A program made the translations under genes and the position numbers. From Psychrobacillus sp. OK028 (lineage in GTDB: Bacteria > Bacillota > Bacilli > Bacillales_A > Planococcaceae), in NCBI RefSeq assembly GCF_900103605.1, contig NZ_FNHY01000002.1, positions 248,001 to 312,000 of the forward strand: a DNA stretch of 64,000 nucleotides, given 5' to 3'. Positions 9,218 to 17,884 of the stretch are shown piece by piece. The notes beneath the pieces were generated by a model. That model had not been told where the DNA came from and searched no databases. It worked only from the letters and a program-made list of their open reading frames with translations. Each line of letters begins with the position of its first letter. The first letter of the stretch is position 1.

Positions 9218-10422
9218 TGGTTGTATTTAAATACAATGGCAGAACTGCACAAGGTAGCTTAAAAAAGGGAACTGTCGATGCATTAAACAAACAAGCGGCT
9301 ATTTCAAAGCTTCGGTCACAGGGGATAAATCCTAGGGAATTAGAGGAATCAACTAGTATTCTTCATAAAGAGATTTCAATTGGTGCAAAGGTTAAAAATG
9401 AAGACTTCGTTATTTATAGCAGACAGTTTGCTACGTTAATTCGAGCTGGAGTTTCGATTTTAGAATCTACTAGAATATTAGCCGAGCAAACTTCTAGCAA
9501 ACCATTGAAAAAAGCATTGCAATCGGTTGAAGAGGATGTTCGAACCGGCTTGTCCTTTTCAGATGCAACGGAACGATACCCAAAAGTATTTCCACAGTTG
9601 TTTGTAAATATGATTCGCGCTGGAGAAGCTACAGGGAACCTAGATGAATCATTAGAGAGATTAGCATTTTCCTATGAAAAGCAGTTCAAGCTGAAAAAGA
9701 AAGTGCAATCTACGATGGCTTATCCAATAATATTACTTATTATGACTGTATTTGTAGCAGGCTTTTTGATGCTTACAATCGTGCCTCAATTTGTTACAAT
9801 GTTCGACGATATGGGAGCAGAGCTTCCTACCATTACAAAAGTAGTAATGAGCTTTAGTGAAATGCTTCAGTCATCTTGGTATATTTTCATAGTACTTATA
9901 TTGATTGTGGTTTTTGGATTCAACTACTTCTATAAGAACAATAAGGAATTCAACTACTCTGTTAACATTTTGTTACTGAAAATTCCGATTTTCGGTAAAG
10001 TGCTTCAGAAGTCAGCCATTGCTCAAATGACTCGAACACTTTCATCTCTATTTAGTAGTTCCGTGCCTATCTTACAAGCACTAACTATAGTAGAAAAAGT
10101 AGTAGGTAATCCCGTTATTGCAAAAGTAGTTAGAGAATCACGGACAAGCTTAGAACAAGGAAGTACATTAACAGCGCCACTTGAAAAAAGTTGGATTTTC
10201 CCACCTTTAGTAACTCAAATGACGGCAATTGGTGAGTCTACTGGCTCACTTGATTATATGTTAGAAAAAATTGCAGTGTTTTACGAAGATGATGTAGACC
10301 GTACAGTGGATACGCTGAAGTCACTGATCGAACCACTTATGATTGTGATTTTAGCAGCAGTTGTCGGGACAATCGTTATGGCCATTATGGTCCCTATGTT
10401 TAGTATGTATGAACAAATGTAA
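9217..10422 (+). CDS. pilC: Type IV pilus inner-membrane platform protein PilC
   Basis: The protein is 401 residues, the usual size of the PilC/GspF family. It has two repeated cytoplasmic helical domains (about 65-185 and 265-390) and three membrane helices (about 168-190, 220-240 and 372-394). The repeat features GEATGNLDESLERLA and GESTGSLDYMLEKIA are visible. PilC couples the PilB/PilT motors to the pilin. It starts with GTG overlapping the pilT stop codon and has AGGTGA upstream. The final gap to the pilin gene is 90 bp. Confidence 0.94.
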   Translation: MVVFKYNGRTAQGSLKKGTVDALNKQAAISKLRSQGINPRELEESTSILHKEISIGAKVKNEDFVIYSRQFATLIRAGVSILESTRILAEQTSSKPLKKALQSVEEDVRTGLSFSDATERYPKVFPQLFVNMIRAGEATGNLDESLERLAFSYEKQFKLKKKVQSTMAYPIILLIMTVFVAGFLMLTIVPQFVTMFDDMGAELPTITKVVMSFSEMLQSSWYIFIVLILIVVFGFNYFYKNNKEFNYSVNILLLKIPIFGKVLQKSAIAQMTRTLSSLFSSSVPILQALTIVEKVVGNPVIAKVVRESRTSLEQGSTLTAPLEKSWIFPPLVTQMTAIGESTGSLDYMLEKIAVFYEDDVDRTVDTLKSLIEPLMIVILAAVVGTIVMAIMVPMFSMYEQM

Positions 10423-10512
10423 TCATTGTTCTAGTAAAGGGGGTGTTGTGAAAAACTAGAGGAGACGTAAAATTAACGAAATTATATATAAACTTTTAGG
10501 AGGAAAATAAAA

Positions 10513-10953
10513 ATGAAAAAATTCAAGAAAATAATTAAAAACCAAAAAGGTTTAACTCTTATTGAGCTTTTGGCGGTAATCGTTATTTTAGCGATTGTAG
10601 CTGCGATTGCTGTACCTGCAATTGGGAATGTAATTAATAATTCTAGAGATAAAGCAATCTTAGCAGACGCTTCAAGTATTATATCAGGGGCGAAGTTAGC
10701 AATGACAGATGGAGCTTGTAAAGGAGTTAAAGGAGTCGGTACGTCTGCAGCGGGTGATAATATTTGCGATAAAACAGAATTAGCTAAGTATGTAGATGGA
10801 ATTACATTAGCAGAAGGAGATCAAGTAGCTAAAAGTGAAACTGAGTGGACTTTAACTTGGGCTGGTTTAACTGGATTCTCTTCAACTGATAGTAAATACT
10901 ATTTAACAGGTGCTCAGACAGAAAGAGCAATCTTAGCTAAGTTAGATCAATAA
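10513..10953 (+). CDS. pilA: Major type IV pilin
   Basis: The 146-residue prepilin has a basic leader MKKFKKIIKNQKG, mature start LTLIELLAVIVILAIV with Glu5, and one long hydrophobic helix. Two cysteines flank a loop (about residues 74 and 87) and could form a disulfide. A strong ribosome site (TAGGAGGAAAAT) and the 90-bp upstream gap fit a highly expressed subunit. A hairpin after the gene (10971-10997) may reduce readthrough into pilM, another feature of pilin genes. It is called the major pilin because of its position in the operon and the strong site; expression was not measured. Confidence 0.88.
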   Translation: MKKFKKIIKNQKGLTLIELLAVIVILAIVAAIAVPAIGNVINNSRDKAILADASSIISGAKLAMTDGACKGVKGVGTSAAGDNICDKTELAKYVDGITLAEGDQVAKSETEWTLTWAGLTGFSSTDSKYYLTGAQTERAILAKLDQ

Positions 10954-10970
10954 TTTATTTGTTTTAAAAA

Positions 10971-11005
10971 ACTACAGTAGTTATAAACTACTGTAGTACT
11001 TTAAT
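10971..11005 (+). terminator. Hairpin after pilin gene, possible attenuator
   Basis: A perfect 10-bp stem (10971-10980 with 10988-10997) and 7-nt loop stands just after pilA. The following sequence has only a weak T-tract, so it may be a partial terminator or an mRNA 3'-end stabiliser that keeps pilin transcript abundant relative to pilM. Confidence 0.45.
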
Positions 11006-11088
11006 TTTAAGTTTGAGCAAACGACTTATTCGTTTATTGAAACTTAAAACTAAGTACAAAAAATAGAAGTACATTGGGGGTACTAGCT

Positions 11089-12063
11089 ATGTTCAAAACC
11101 AAAAGGAACCGATTTGTTGCATTAGAACTAAATGAATATGTCATCCGGGTAATCGTTATGAATAACCAGGATGTGAACCAAGCAGTAGTATATGAGCAGC
11201 CTTTAAGTCCGGGCATCATTGAAGGTGATTCTATTCGCGATGAAATGGCTTTGTTTGATGAATTTAAAAAAATGGTGGAAGTATGGGGTATCAAACGTCA
11301 TGATGTTCGCTTCTTTGTTCAGGATAGTTCAGTTATGATGAAAACTTTTGAGCATCCATCTGATGTTGTTGCAGGCAAGTTAAAGGCTTATGTAGAAATG
11401 GAGCTTGGACAAACTATTCATTTACCTTTTACAAATCCGCTAATTGACGTCTATGACGCAAAGCTGAATGACGGAGAGGCGACTCTTTTTGCTGCTCCAT
11501 CTGAAGAAGTAAATAAGATGGCTAGTTTATTAGACGATGTTTCGTTAACTCCAACAGTTGCAGATGTTCGCTCCTTGTCAACGATTCGATTGTTAGAAAA
11601 ACTAAATTTGTTTACTCCACAAAAAAGTTATCTCATTACAGACTGGTCTATTTCCGGTCTATCCATCAGTATTTACACTCCTGGAAAGCTAGAGTTTCTT
11701 CGCTATCAAGCGATTGAAACGTCGATGAAGTCATGGGAGAGCCGTGTGGTAAATGAGCATGAAGTGACTTTTACTTACGATGGAGAAATAGAAGAATATC
11801 GTATGCTGCTAATCGACCAAATTGCTGAAATTGATCGGATTTTAAACTTTTATCGTTTTTCTCTTTATAAAGGGGAAAAAGCAGTAGATGAGATAATTAT
11901 TTTAGGAGACTCTCCCGAAATGGATTATATTGTGAATGAAATGCGCGCTACTTACGAAACGCCTATTCAATTTATAGATGATAGTAAAGTTCAAACAGTC
12001 TATCCTAATCTCAATGCAAAATATATCCCGCTCATTGGTCTAGTATTGAAGGAGGCATTATAG
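11089..12063 (+). CDS. pilM: Type IV pilus assembly protein PilM
   Basis: The 324-residue protein resembles the actin-like PilM/FtsA-fold family: an N-terminal segment FVALELNEYVIRVIVM and a middle segment YLITDWSISGLSISIY match the two phosphate-loop regions. PilM is cytoplasmic and links the PilN/PilO membrane pair to the motor. The ATG at 11089 is used; TTG at 11074 in the same frame lies within the GGGGG ribosome site. Its stop codon overlaps the GTG start of pilN by one base. Confidence 0.82.
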   Translation: MFKTKRNRFVALELNEYVIRVIVMNNQDVNQAVVYEQPLSPGIIEGDSIRDEMALFDEFKKMVEVWGIKRHDVRFFVQDSSVMMKTFEHPSDVVAGKLKAYVEMELGQTIHLPFTNPLIDVYDAKLNDGEATLFAAPSEEVNKMASLLDDVSLTPTVADVRSLSTIRLLEKLNLFTPQKSYLITDWSISGLSISIYTPGKLEFLRYQAIETSMKSWESRVVNEHEVTFTYDGEIEEYRMLLIDQIAEIDRILNFYRFSLYKGEKAVDEIIILGDSPEMDYIVNEMRATYETPIQFIDDSKVQTVYPNLNAKYIPLIGLVLKEAL

Positions 12064-12656
12064 TGGTTCCAGAAATAAATTTATTGCCTCAATTTGAAAG
12101 ACGGAAATCCAGTAATCTATTATTGATCATTGGAGCGATTTTAATTGGATTATTACTCATTGTTCTTTGTTTGCAATTTTTTACTCTAAAGAAAGAAATT
12201 AAAGTGCTTGAGGCACAAGAAACTCAGCTAGTTATTGAAAGAGAAGTACTAAGCGCAGAGGTTACTTCAGAAAGTACTGTACAGCAAGGAACTCACTCTA
12301 CTGCGGTCGAGTTTGTGGAGTCGGTTTCCTATCCAGTTAGTCCATTAATAGATGAAATATATTCTTTAATTGAAGCTAACACGTATTTGCGCTCTTATCA
12401 GTTTAATGAGACTGGAATTCTATTATCAGCTGATTTTGAAACGATGAATGAAATTTCTTCCTTTATCGAAAGGCTTTTAAATAGTGCTTATTTTAGTGAT
12501 GTTAAAGTAGAAACTGTAGCTTCGTTTGAGCCTGTTCAAGAACAGGATTCAGCATCTGATAAGGTTAACTTTGATTTACAGTGGCGCTATTCAGCGACAA
12601 TCCAATTAGACATTAATGAGTCTTATTTAAGTGAAGGGGGTACCCAGGATGAATGA
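12063..12656 (+). CDS. pilN: Type IV pilus assembly protein PilN
   Basis: The 197-residue protein starts with MVPEINLLPQFERRK, the N-terminal motif by which PilN binds PilM. A single membrane helix (about 20-42), a coiled coil and an extracytoplasmic domain follow. It starts at GTG overlapping pilM. It forms the alignment complex with PilM and PilO. The downstream pilO start lies inside this gene. Confidence 0.85.
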   Translation: MVPEINLLPQFERRKSSNLLLIIGAILIGLLLIVLCLQFFTLKKEIKVLEAQETQLVIEREVLSAEVTSESTVQQGTHSTAVEFVESVSYPVSPLIDEIYSLIEANTYLRSYQFNETGILLSADFETMNEISSFIERLLNSAYFSDVKVETVASFEPVQEQDSASDKVNFDLQWRYSATIQLDINESYLSEGGTQDE

Positions 12657-13320
12657 TTTAGTAAGCAACAAACGAACGGGGTACCTTTTGATCATCGCAT
12701 TAGTGATAGTTCTTTTGGGTGCAATCTATTATTTTCTAATTTATCCACTGAATGAAGAAAAAACGTCAAAAGAAACAACGATTAGTATAGTAGAAAATGA
12801 GATTGCATTGCTGGATGCAGAGTCTGTAGCGCCAGTGGAGGTAGAAGAGAAATCCGTACTTCTAGAAAGAAAAGTCCCTATCGCTCGTGAATTGGATACA
12901 TTATTACAGTCAATTGAAGAGGTTGAGCTAGTTAGTGAGGCAAAAATAGAGTCTATCGAATTTAATAATTATGATGAAATTGTTGCAGATTCATCGCTGG
13001 TTACTAGTGAAGAGCAAGCTTCTACTGAATCAGAAGATGTCGTAGAAGGAGAGCAACCTACTGAAACCCCAGTTTCTCCAGTTGCCGGTACTCCATTACC
13101 ACCTCAATTAAAGCTAATTACCTTTAATATCTCTGTATTAACAAAGGATTACGATCATATTAATACATTCATAAAAGAGCTAGAGTCTATTGAGCGTATA
13201 AAGCGTATTGACCAAGTAGAATTTTCGATGCCAGGTGAGGAACAGGGTTATGACGATGAAACAGAGGAAGCAATTTCCGCTATAATTCAAGTAACTACGT
13301 TTTATTATGATAAAAAATAA
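12649..13320 (+). CDS. pilO: PilO-like type IV pilus protein
   Basis: The 223-residue protein has one N-terminal membrane helix (about 12-33), a coiled-coil stretch, an acidic Glu/Ser/Pro/Thr-rich linker (about 110-155) and a C-terminal ferredoxin-like strand region, the PilO layout. The ATG at 12649 overlaps the end of pilN by 8 bases with GGGGG upstream. Position after pilM and pilN is the main support, because PilO proteins diverge strongly. Confidence 0.78.
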   Translation: MNDLVSNKRTGYLLIIALVIVLLGAIYYFLIYPLNEEKTSKETTISIVENEIALLDAESVAPVEVEEKSVLLERKVPIARELDTLLQSIEEVELVSEAKIESIEFNNYDEIVADSSLVTSEEQASTESEDVVEGEQPTETPVSPVAGTPLPPQLKLITFNISVLTKDYDHINTFIKELESIERIKRIDQVEFSMPGEEQGYDDETEEAISAIIQVTTFYYDKK

Positions 13321-13341
13321 GAATGGATAGGAAGAATACTT

Positions 13342-14910
13342 TTGTCTATTTCTCAATTATGTATTTATTTAGCCGTATATATACTACCGGCTCTCTTTAT
13401 GTTTGGTTTAGCATGCGTGGTCATTTCACAGCATGCTAAAAGACTGGAAAATAGGTTAATCGCTACTATTCTCTTTATCTATAGTTTTATATTTATGGGA
13501 GAATTATTTCGTCACTTACTACCAATCAGCTATAGTTCAGCAATAGTGGAGATTATGTTAGGCAGTTTAGGTACATTAATAGTTGGAGTAGCTTTCCATC
13601 TATATGCGTATGTTGCTGACTTGCATAAGCATATGAAGAAGATAATCTATCCATTCGTATTTTATTTTCCATTTATCTGTATTATTATTGTTCAGCTTTT
13701 CGGATTTAATGTCCTTTCATCGATAACGTATAGTTTAGAAGGAATTTGGCATAAACCTGTTGCAAATGGAACTTATTATTTTACAGTGCTGATAGCTATT
13801 CTGTTAAATGTATTGCTGTTATTCATTCTTGCGATGGGCAATAGAAAAGTGTTTGATAGAAAACGAAAAAAGTTACTCCGTTTTTTGATGTTGTATAGCA
13901 TGGTGACTTTAGTAACGAAAATTGTCTTTGGTTATCCTAACTTGGGTGATAGCTTCCCTCCATATTCTATAATTTTTGAAGGTCTTATTTTTGCTGTTTT
14001 CATATCTTTTTCCTATTTACATAATGATTTACTGCCTAATATCACTAAGCGCTACCAGACTTTATTCGATATTAGTCCTATCTCCATGATGATTGTAAAT
14101 GGAAATTTAGATATTGTTGAAGTTAATAATCCGGGAATGGTACTACTTGGGATTGAAGATAGTTCAGATCTTAATTTAATGACCTTTGCACAAACCAAAC
14201 ATAATAAAAATCAATTACATAAGTTTCTCCATGATATTGAAAGAGAAGGAATTGTTCAAGATTACCCGATCACATTAGAAAATATATTTAATGATGGCAT
14301 TTTACATTTTTCAGTTTCTGCGAAGATGGTTGCCACAGGTGAAGACATAACTTATTATGCAATGTTGAGAGATGTGTCAAGTGAAGTAGAAAAAGAAAAG
14401 ATTATTTTGCATATGGCCTATCATGATGTACTTACAGATTTGCACAATCGAGCATATTTTGTGACGCAGCTTAGGAAAAGACTAGTAGAAACTTCAAAAG
14501 ATTCAACAACCCAAGCGGTGTTAGTGTTAATTGATTTGAACGATTTTAAATCGATTAATGATAGCTTTGGTCATCATATCGGAGATCAAGTACTCCAGCA
14601 TACCGCCTCCATTTTGAAACAATCTGTTAGTGCAAATGATCTTGTGGCGCGTTTGGGTGGAGATGAATTCGTGCTGTTTCTCCAAGATTTTAACTCTAAA
14701 GAGGAAATCAATGAATGGCTAAATCATTTGCGTCTCACATTTGAAAAAAGTAGTTTCTCATATAATGATTTAGAGATTAACATTGAACCAAGTATCGGGA
14801 TAAGCAATTATCCAAAGCAAGGCACAACCTTTGAAGATTTGTTTAACCAAGCTGATATGAACATGTATGTAGATAAAGAAAATTTAAAAAGCATGAAATT
14901 AGGTGTTTAA
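13342..14910 (+). CDS. Membrane diguanylate cyclase with PAS domain in pilus operon
   Basis: The 522-residue protein has about seven membrane helices (residues 5-225), a PAS domain (about 235-345) and a GGDEF domain with an intact GGDEF at 439-443. The inhibitory RxxD site is replaced by SAND, so feedback inhibition there is unlikely. The start is TTG with AGGAAG about 9 bp upstream. It lies 21 bp after pilO, and the prepilin peptidase ATG follows its stop directly. It therefore appears to be a true member of the pilus operon and would make cyclic-di-GMP at the membrane. The signal sensed by the membrane or PAS part is unknown. Confidence 0.88.
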   Translation: MSISQLCIYLAVYILPALFMFGLACVVISQHAKRLENRLIATILFIYSFIFMGELFRHLLPISYSSAIVEIMLGSLGTLIVGVAFHLYAYVADLHKHMKKIIYPFVFYFPFICIIIVQLFGFNVLSSITYSLEGIWHKPVANGTYYFTVLIAILLNVLLLFILAMGNRKVFDRKRKKLLRFLMLYSMVTLVTKIVFGYPNLGDSFPPYSIIFEGLIFAVFISFSYLHNDLLPNITKRYQTLFDISPISMMIVNGNLDIVEVNNPGMVLLGIEDSSDLNLMTFAQTKHNKNQLHKFLHDIEREGIVQDYPITLENIFNDGILHFSVSAKMVATGEDITYYAMLRDVSSEVEKEKIILHMAYHDVLTDLHNRAYFVTQLRKRLVETSKDSTTQAVLVLIDLNDFKSINDSFGHHIGDQVLQHTASILKQSVSANDLVARLGGDEFVLFLQDFNSKEEINEWLNHLRLTFEKSSFSYNDLEINIEPSIGISNYPKQGTTFEDLFNQADMNMYVDKENLKSMKLGV

Positions 14911-15666
14911 ATGGAAATAATAATCACTGTATTCTTTTTTCTATACGGTTTAATTTTCGGTTCCTTCTTCAATGTAGTTGGTTTGCGGATTCCAAAAGGG
15001 GAGTCGATTGTTAGCCCACCTTCACATTGCACGGTTTGCAATCGAAATTTAACATTTAAAGATTTAGTACCTCTTTTTTCCTACGTATTTTTAAAAGGTA
15101 AGTGTCGCGGGTGTGGGACGAAGATTCATTGGGTGTACCCGGTAATGGAGGTAGTTACTGGTCTTCTCTTTGCTTTTGCTTATTCTCAGCTAGGTTTTAC
15201 GATGGAGCTAGTAGTTGCTCTATTATTTATTTCCCTATTAGTCATCATTACAGTGTCGGATATTGCATATATGCTTATACCTGATAAAATTCTGTTGTTC
15301 TTTTTAGTACCATTAATCGTGTTAAGGGTATTAGAACCACTTAGTCCTTGGTGGGATAGTTTAATCGGGGCATTTGTTGGATTTGGTCTATTATTCCTCA
15401 TCGCGGTTGTGTCTAAGGGGGGCATGGGTGGAGGGGATATCAAGCTATTCTTTGTAATAGGATTAGTTTTGGGCTGGATTCCGACTCTACTCACACTGTT
15501 TTTAGCTTCCGTTACTGGGACTGTTGTTGGTGCTATTTCGTTAAAAAGAACGAAACAAGGTAGAAAAACACCAATTCCATTTGGTCCGTCGATTGCAATG
15601 GCAGCAATCATCGCTTATTTTTATGGGGAACGGCTTGTCGATTGGTATGTGAATTTGTTTTTTTAA
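14911..15666 (+). CDS. comC: Prepilin peptidase (ComC/PilD)
   Basis: The 251-residue polytopic protein has the N-terminal zinc-binding CTVC...CRGC motif (about residues 41-73) and the two catalytic aspartates in SDIAYMLIPD (about 117) and GGGDIKL (about 178). It cleaves the prepilin leader and usually methylates the new N-terminus. The ATG touches the preceding stop. In B. subtilis comC sits at exactly this position before maf and radC, so this peptidase is probably the ancestral resident and would serve both these pilins and any ComG pseudopilins encoded elsewhere. Confidence 0.95.
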   Translation: MEIIITVFFFLYGLIFGSFFNVVGLRIPKGESIVSPPSHCTVCNRNLTFKDLVPLFSYVFLKGKCRGCGTKIHWVYPVMEVVTGLLFAFAYSQLGFTMELVVALLFISLLVIITVSDIAYMLIPDKILLFFLVPLIVLRVLEPLSPWWDSLIGAFVGFGLLFLIAVVSKGGMGGGDIKLFFVIGLVLGWIPTLLTLFLASVTGTVVGAISLKRTKQGRKTPIPFGPSIAMAAIIAYFYGERLVDWYVNLFF

Positions 15667-15682
15667 CTCGATAACTTTTTTG

Positions 15683-15713
15683 GACGAGCCGACATAGGTC
15701 TCGTCTTTTTTTA
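15683..15713 (+). terminator. Rho-independent terminator of the pilus operon
   Basis: Arms GACGAGCC and GGTCTCGTC form a stem with a short loop and one bulge, followed by seven T. It lies 17 bp after the prepilin peptidase stop. Confidence 0.82.
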
Positions 15714-15751
15714 TAATCTTCGTGATAAGGTTATGAAAAAGAGGTGATTCT

Positions 15752-16393
15752 ATGCCAATTGGAAGGCGCAATAATATAAGAAAAAAAGTTATATTAGCGG
15801 GCATACAAGGATTGATTATTGGAGTGGTTGGCGTATTATTGTTCGGCCTAATATTAAATTTAGCAAATGAAAAGAAAGCCGAAAGTGAAGAACCAGCAAT
15901 TACAGTTCCTAAAGAAGCAGATGAAAAGGTAGAGGTTACAGGAGAAGTGGAAGGGAAGTCTCTTCCTTTCCAAGCAAAACAATATGGCATGTTCACTTCC
16001 AAGGAAAGCGCACTTGCTTTTATAGGGTCTCAGCCATCTCTCGCAAAAGCGAGTATTTTCCAAGTGGACAACCAGTTTTTTGTTTGGAGTGATTTATACG
16101 TAACAACGATTCCGACTCAAGAAGCAGAGGCACTACCAACTTTTATAAAAAGCTTGTATGTTACGACGAATAGTTGTAAAGACCCTAAAGTCGTAAAAGT
16201 TATGGAATTAATACAGGAAGAGAATTTGAGCAAAAATTATTTTGAGTCTATCAAAAATAAAGAAGAATATCCCGAAGATCTAATGGGGATAGTTCAAGCT
16301 ATATCAGCGTTTTCCGATGTACCTTCTGTTATGAGGTCGCATATTTTTTCTCATTATGTAGCGACGAATAGTTGTCTAAAATTGAATTTTTGA
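15752..16393 (+). CDS. spoIIB: SpoIIB-like SPOR-domain membrane protein
   Basis: The 213-residue protein has an N-terminal basic segment, one membrane helix (about 14-36), an acidic linker and a SPOR-like fold (about 70-125) starting QAKQYGMFTSKESALAF. SPOR domains bind denuded glycan at septa; B. subtilis SpoIIB helps septal thinning and engulfment and lies next to comC. The name rests on that synteny plus architecture, since sequence conservation of SpoIIB is low and this copy is shorter than the roughly 330-residue B. subtilis protein. AAGAGGTGATT precedes the ATG. Confidence 0.72.
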   Translation: MPIGRRNNIRKKVILAGIQGLIIGVVGVLLFGLILNLANEKKAESEEPAITVPKEADEKVEVTGEVEGKSLPFQAKQYGMFTSKESALAFIGSQPSLAKASIFQVDNQFFVWSDLYVTTIPTQEAEALPTFIKSLYVTTNSCKDPKVVKVMELIQEENLSKNYFESIKNKEEYPEDLMGIVQAISAFSDVPSVMRSHIFSHYVATNSCLKLNF

Positions 16394-16487
16394 TAGCTTT
16401 TTGCGGGCAAAATTGAATTGTTGCTTTTTATACACAATTTCCATTTTTTCAATTGTTTTGTATGCTATTGAAAAGGGGGAATAAGAA

Positions 16488-17090
16488 TTGAAAATTACAA
16501 CGAATAAGCAGTTTATATTAGCCAGTGAATCACCAAGAAGGAAGGAATTATTCGGAAAGCTGGGTATTCCATTTGAAGTAAAAGCATCAGGAGCAGCAGA
16601 AATAGTGAAACGAAATCTCTCTGTTGAAGAGATTGCTATGCATATTGCGATTGATAAAACAGTTTCTATTTTAGAGGAGAATCCTTCCGCAATTGTAATT
16701 GCTGCGGATACAATTGTAAGCCTGAACGATGAATTATTAATGAAACCAAAAAATAATGAGGAAGCAAAAGCTTTTCTTCAAAAGCTATCCGGAAATACGC
16801 ATCAAGTAACGACAGGGGTTGCTATTTACGGGGAGGGTACTTCTATTAGTTTTGCAGAAACAACTCTCGTTAAGTTTTTTGACCTTTCAGATGAGCATAT
16901 AGATGCATACATAGCGACTGGGGATTCTTTAGATAAAGCAGGGGCTTATGGAATTCAGACTATGGGTGGATTATTCGTCGAGAGAATCCAAGGAGATTAT
17001 AATAATGTCATTGGTCTTCCAATCAGTCGTTTGTTTAAAGCGTTATTGTCACTTCGTTTAATAGAAATTGAGCGGGTGGTAAATGCATGA
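16488..17090 (+). CDS. maf: Maf nucleotide pyrophosphatase
   Basis: The 200-residue protein has LASESPRRKEL near the N-terminus and IAADTIVSL with the catalytic Asp near residue 70, the Maf/Ham1 signature. Maf hydrolyses non-canonical or modified pyrimidine nucleoside triphosphates and affects septum formation when over-produced. The TTG start has AAAAGGGGG upstream. It overlaps radC by four bases (ATGA), as expected for coupled translation. Confidence 0.94.
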   Translation: MKITTNKQFILASESPRRKELFGKLGIPFEVKASGAAEIVKRNLSVEEIAMHIAIDKTVSILEENPSAIVIAADTIVSLNDELLMKPKNNEEAKAFLQKLSGNTHQVTTGVAIYGEGTSISFAETTLVKFFDLSDEHIDAYIATGDSLDKAGAYGIQTMGGLFVERIQGDYNNVIGLPISRLFKALLSLRLIEIERVVNA

Positions 17091-17785
17091 ACACGAAGCT
17101 GCCGCCTTCGCTAATGATTCGTGATGTTCATATATCAGATCGCCCACGAGAACGACTTATGAGACAAGGTGCATCTAGTTTGTCTAACCAGGAACTGATT
17201 GCCATCTTGCTTCGAACAGGTACAAAGCAAGAGTCCGTTCTGCACCTAGCAAATCGTGTCCTCAATTATTTTGAGCAAATACAAGAACTAAAAAATGCAT
17301 CTATCGAAGAAATTACTGCCGTTAAAGGTATTGGACAAGCGAAAGCTGTCCAACTCCTTGCGGCAGTTGAACTTGGGAAGAGACTTTCTCAACAAAAGAC
17401 AGATGACAAATTTACTATTCGCTCTCCGAAAGATGCTGCTACTTACCTCATGCACGATATGACCTCGTTGAACCAAGAGCATTTCGTAACACTTTTTTTA
17501 AACGTAAAGAATCAAATCCTTCATAAACAAACTATTTTTATTGGCTCCCTAAATGCTTCAATCGTCCATCCTAGAGAAATTTTCCGCGAAGCTGTAAAAC
17601 GTTCAGCTGCCTCGATAATTTGTGCTCATAATCATCCATCAGGAAATCCTGCCCCCTCAACCGAGGATATTGACGTGACTAAAAGACTATATGAAGCGGG
17701 TCTTCTTATGGGCATAGAACTGCTTGATCACGTAATTATTGGCGATCATCAATTTATTAGCCTCAAAGAAAAAGGGTATATGTGA
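17087..17785 (+). CDS. radC: RadC-family JAB-domain protein
   Basis: The 232-residue protein has an N-terminal helix-hairpin-helix-like region (about 25-85, including AVKGIGQAKAVQL) and a C-terminal JAB/MPN domain with CAHNHPSGNPAPSTED, the zinc metalloprotease-type motif. Its cellular function is unresolved in the family despite the historical link to DNA repair. ATG overlaps maf. It precedes mreB, as in B. subtilis. Confidence 0.93.
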   Translation: MNTKLPPSLMIRDVHISDRPRERLMRQGASSLSNQELIAILLRTGTKQESVLHLANRVLNYFEQIQELKNASIEEITAVKGIGQAKAVQLLAAVELGKRLSQQKTDDKFTIRSPKDAATYLMHDMTSLNQEHFVTLFLNVKNQILHKQTIFIGSLNASIVHPREIFREAVKRSAASIICAHNHPSGNPAPSTEDIDVTKRLYEAGLLMGIELLDHVIIGDHQFISLKEKGYM

Positions 17786-17884
17786 CACTGTGCATTTTTC
17801 GATCTATCAGTTATAATGATAGTTATGACTTTATAACAACGAACGAAGTGAAACTTGTTTGAGATAGAAAGGGAGTAAATAATA

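Noticed and set aside
15541-16002. 153-codon minus-strand ORF under comC and spoIIB
   Set aside because: It is antisense to two well supported genes and crosses a terminator.
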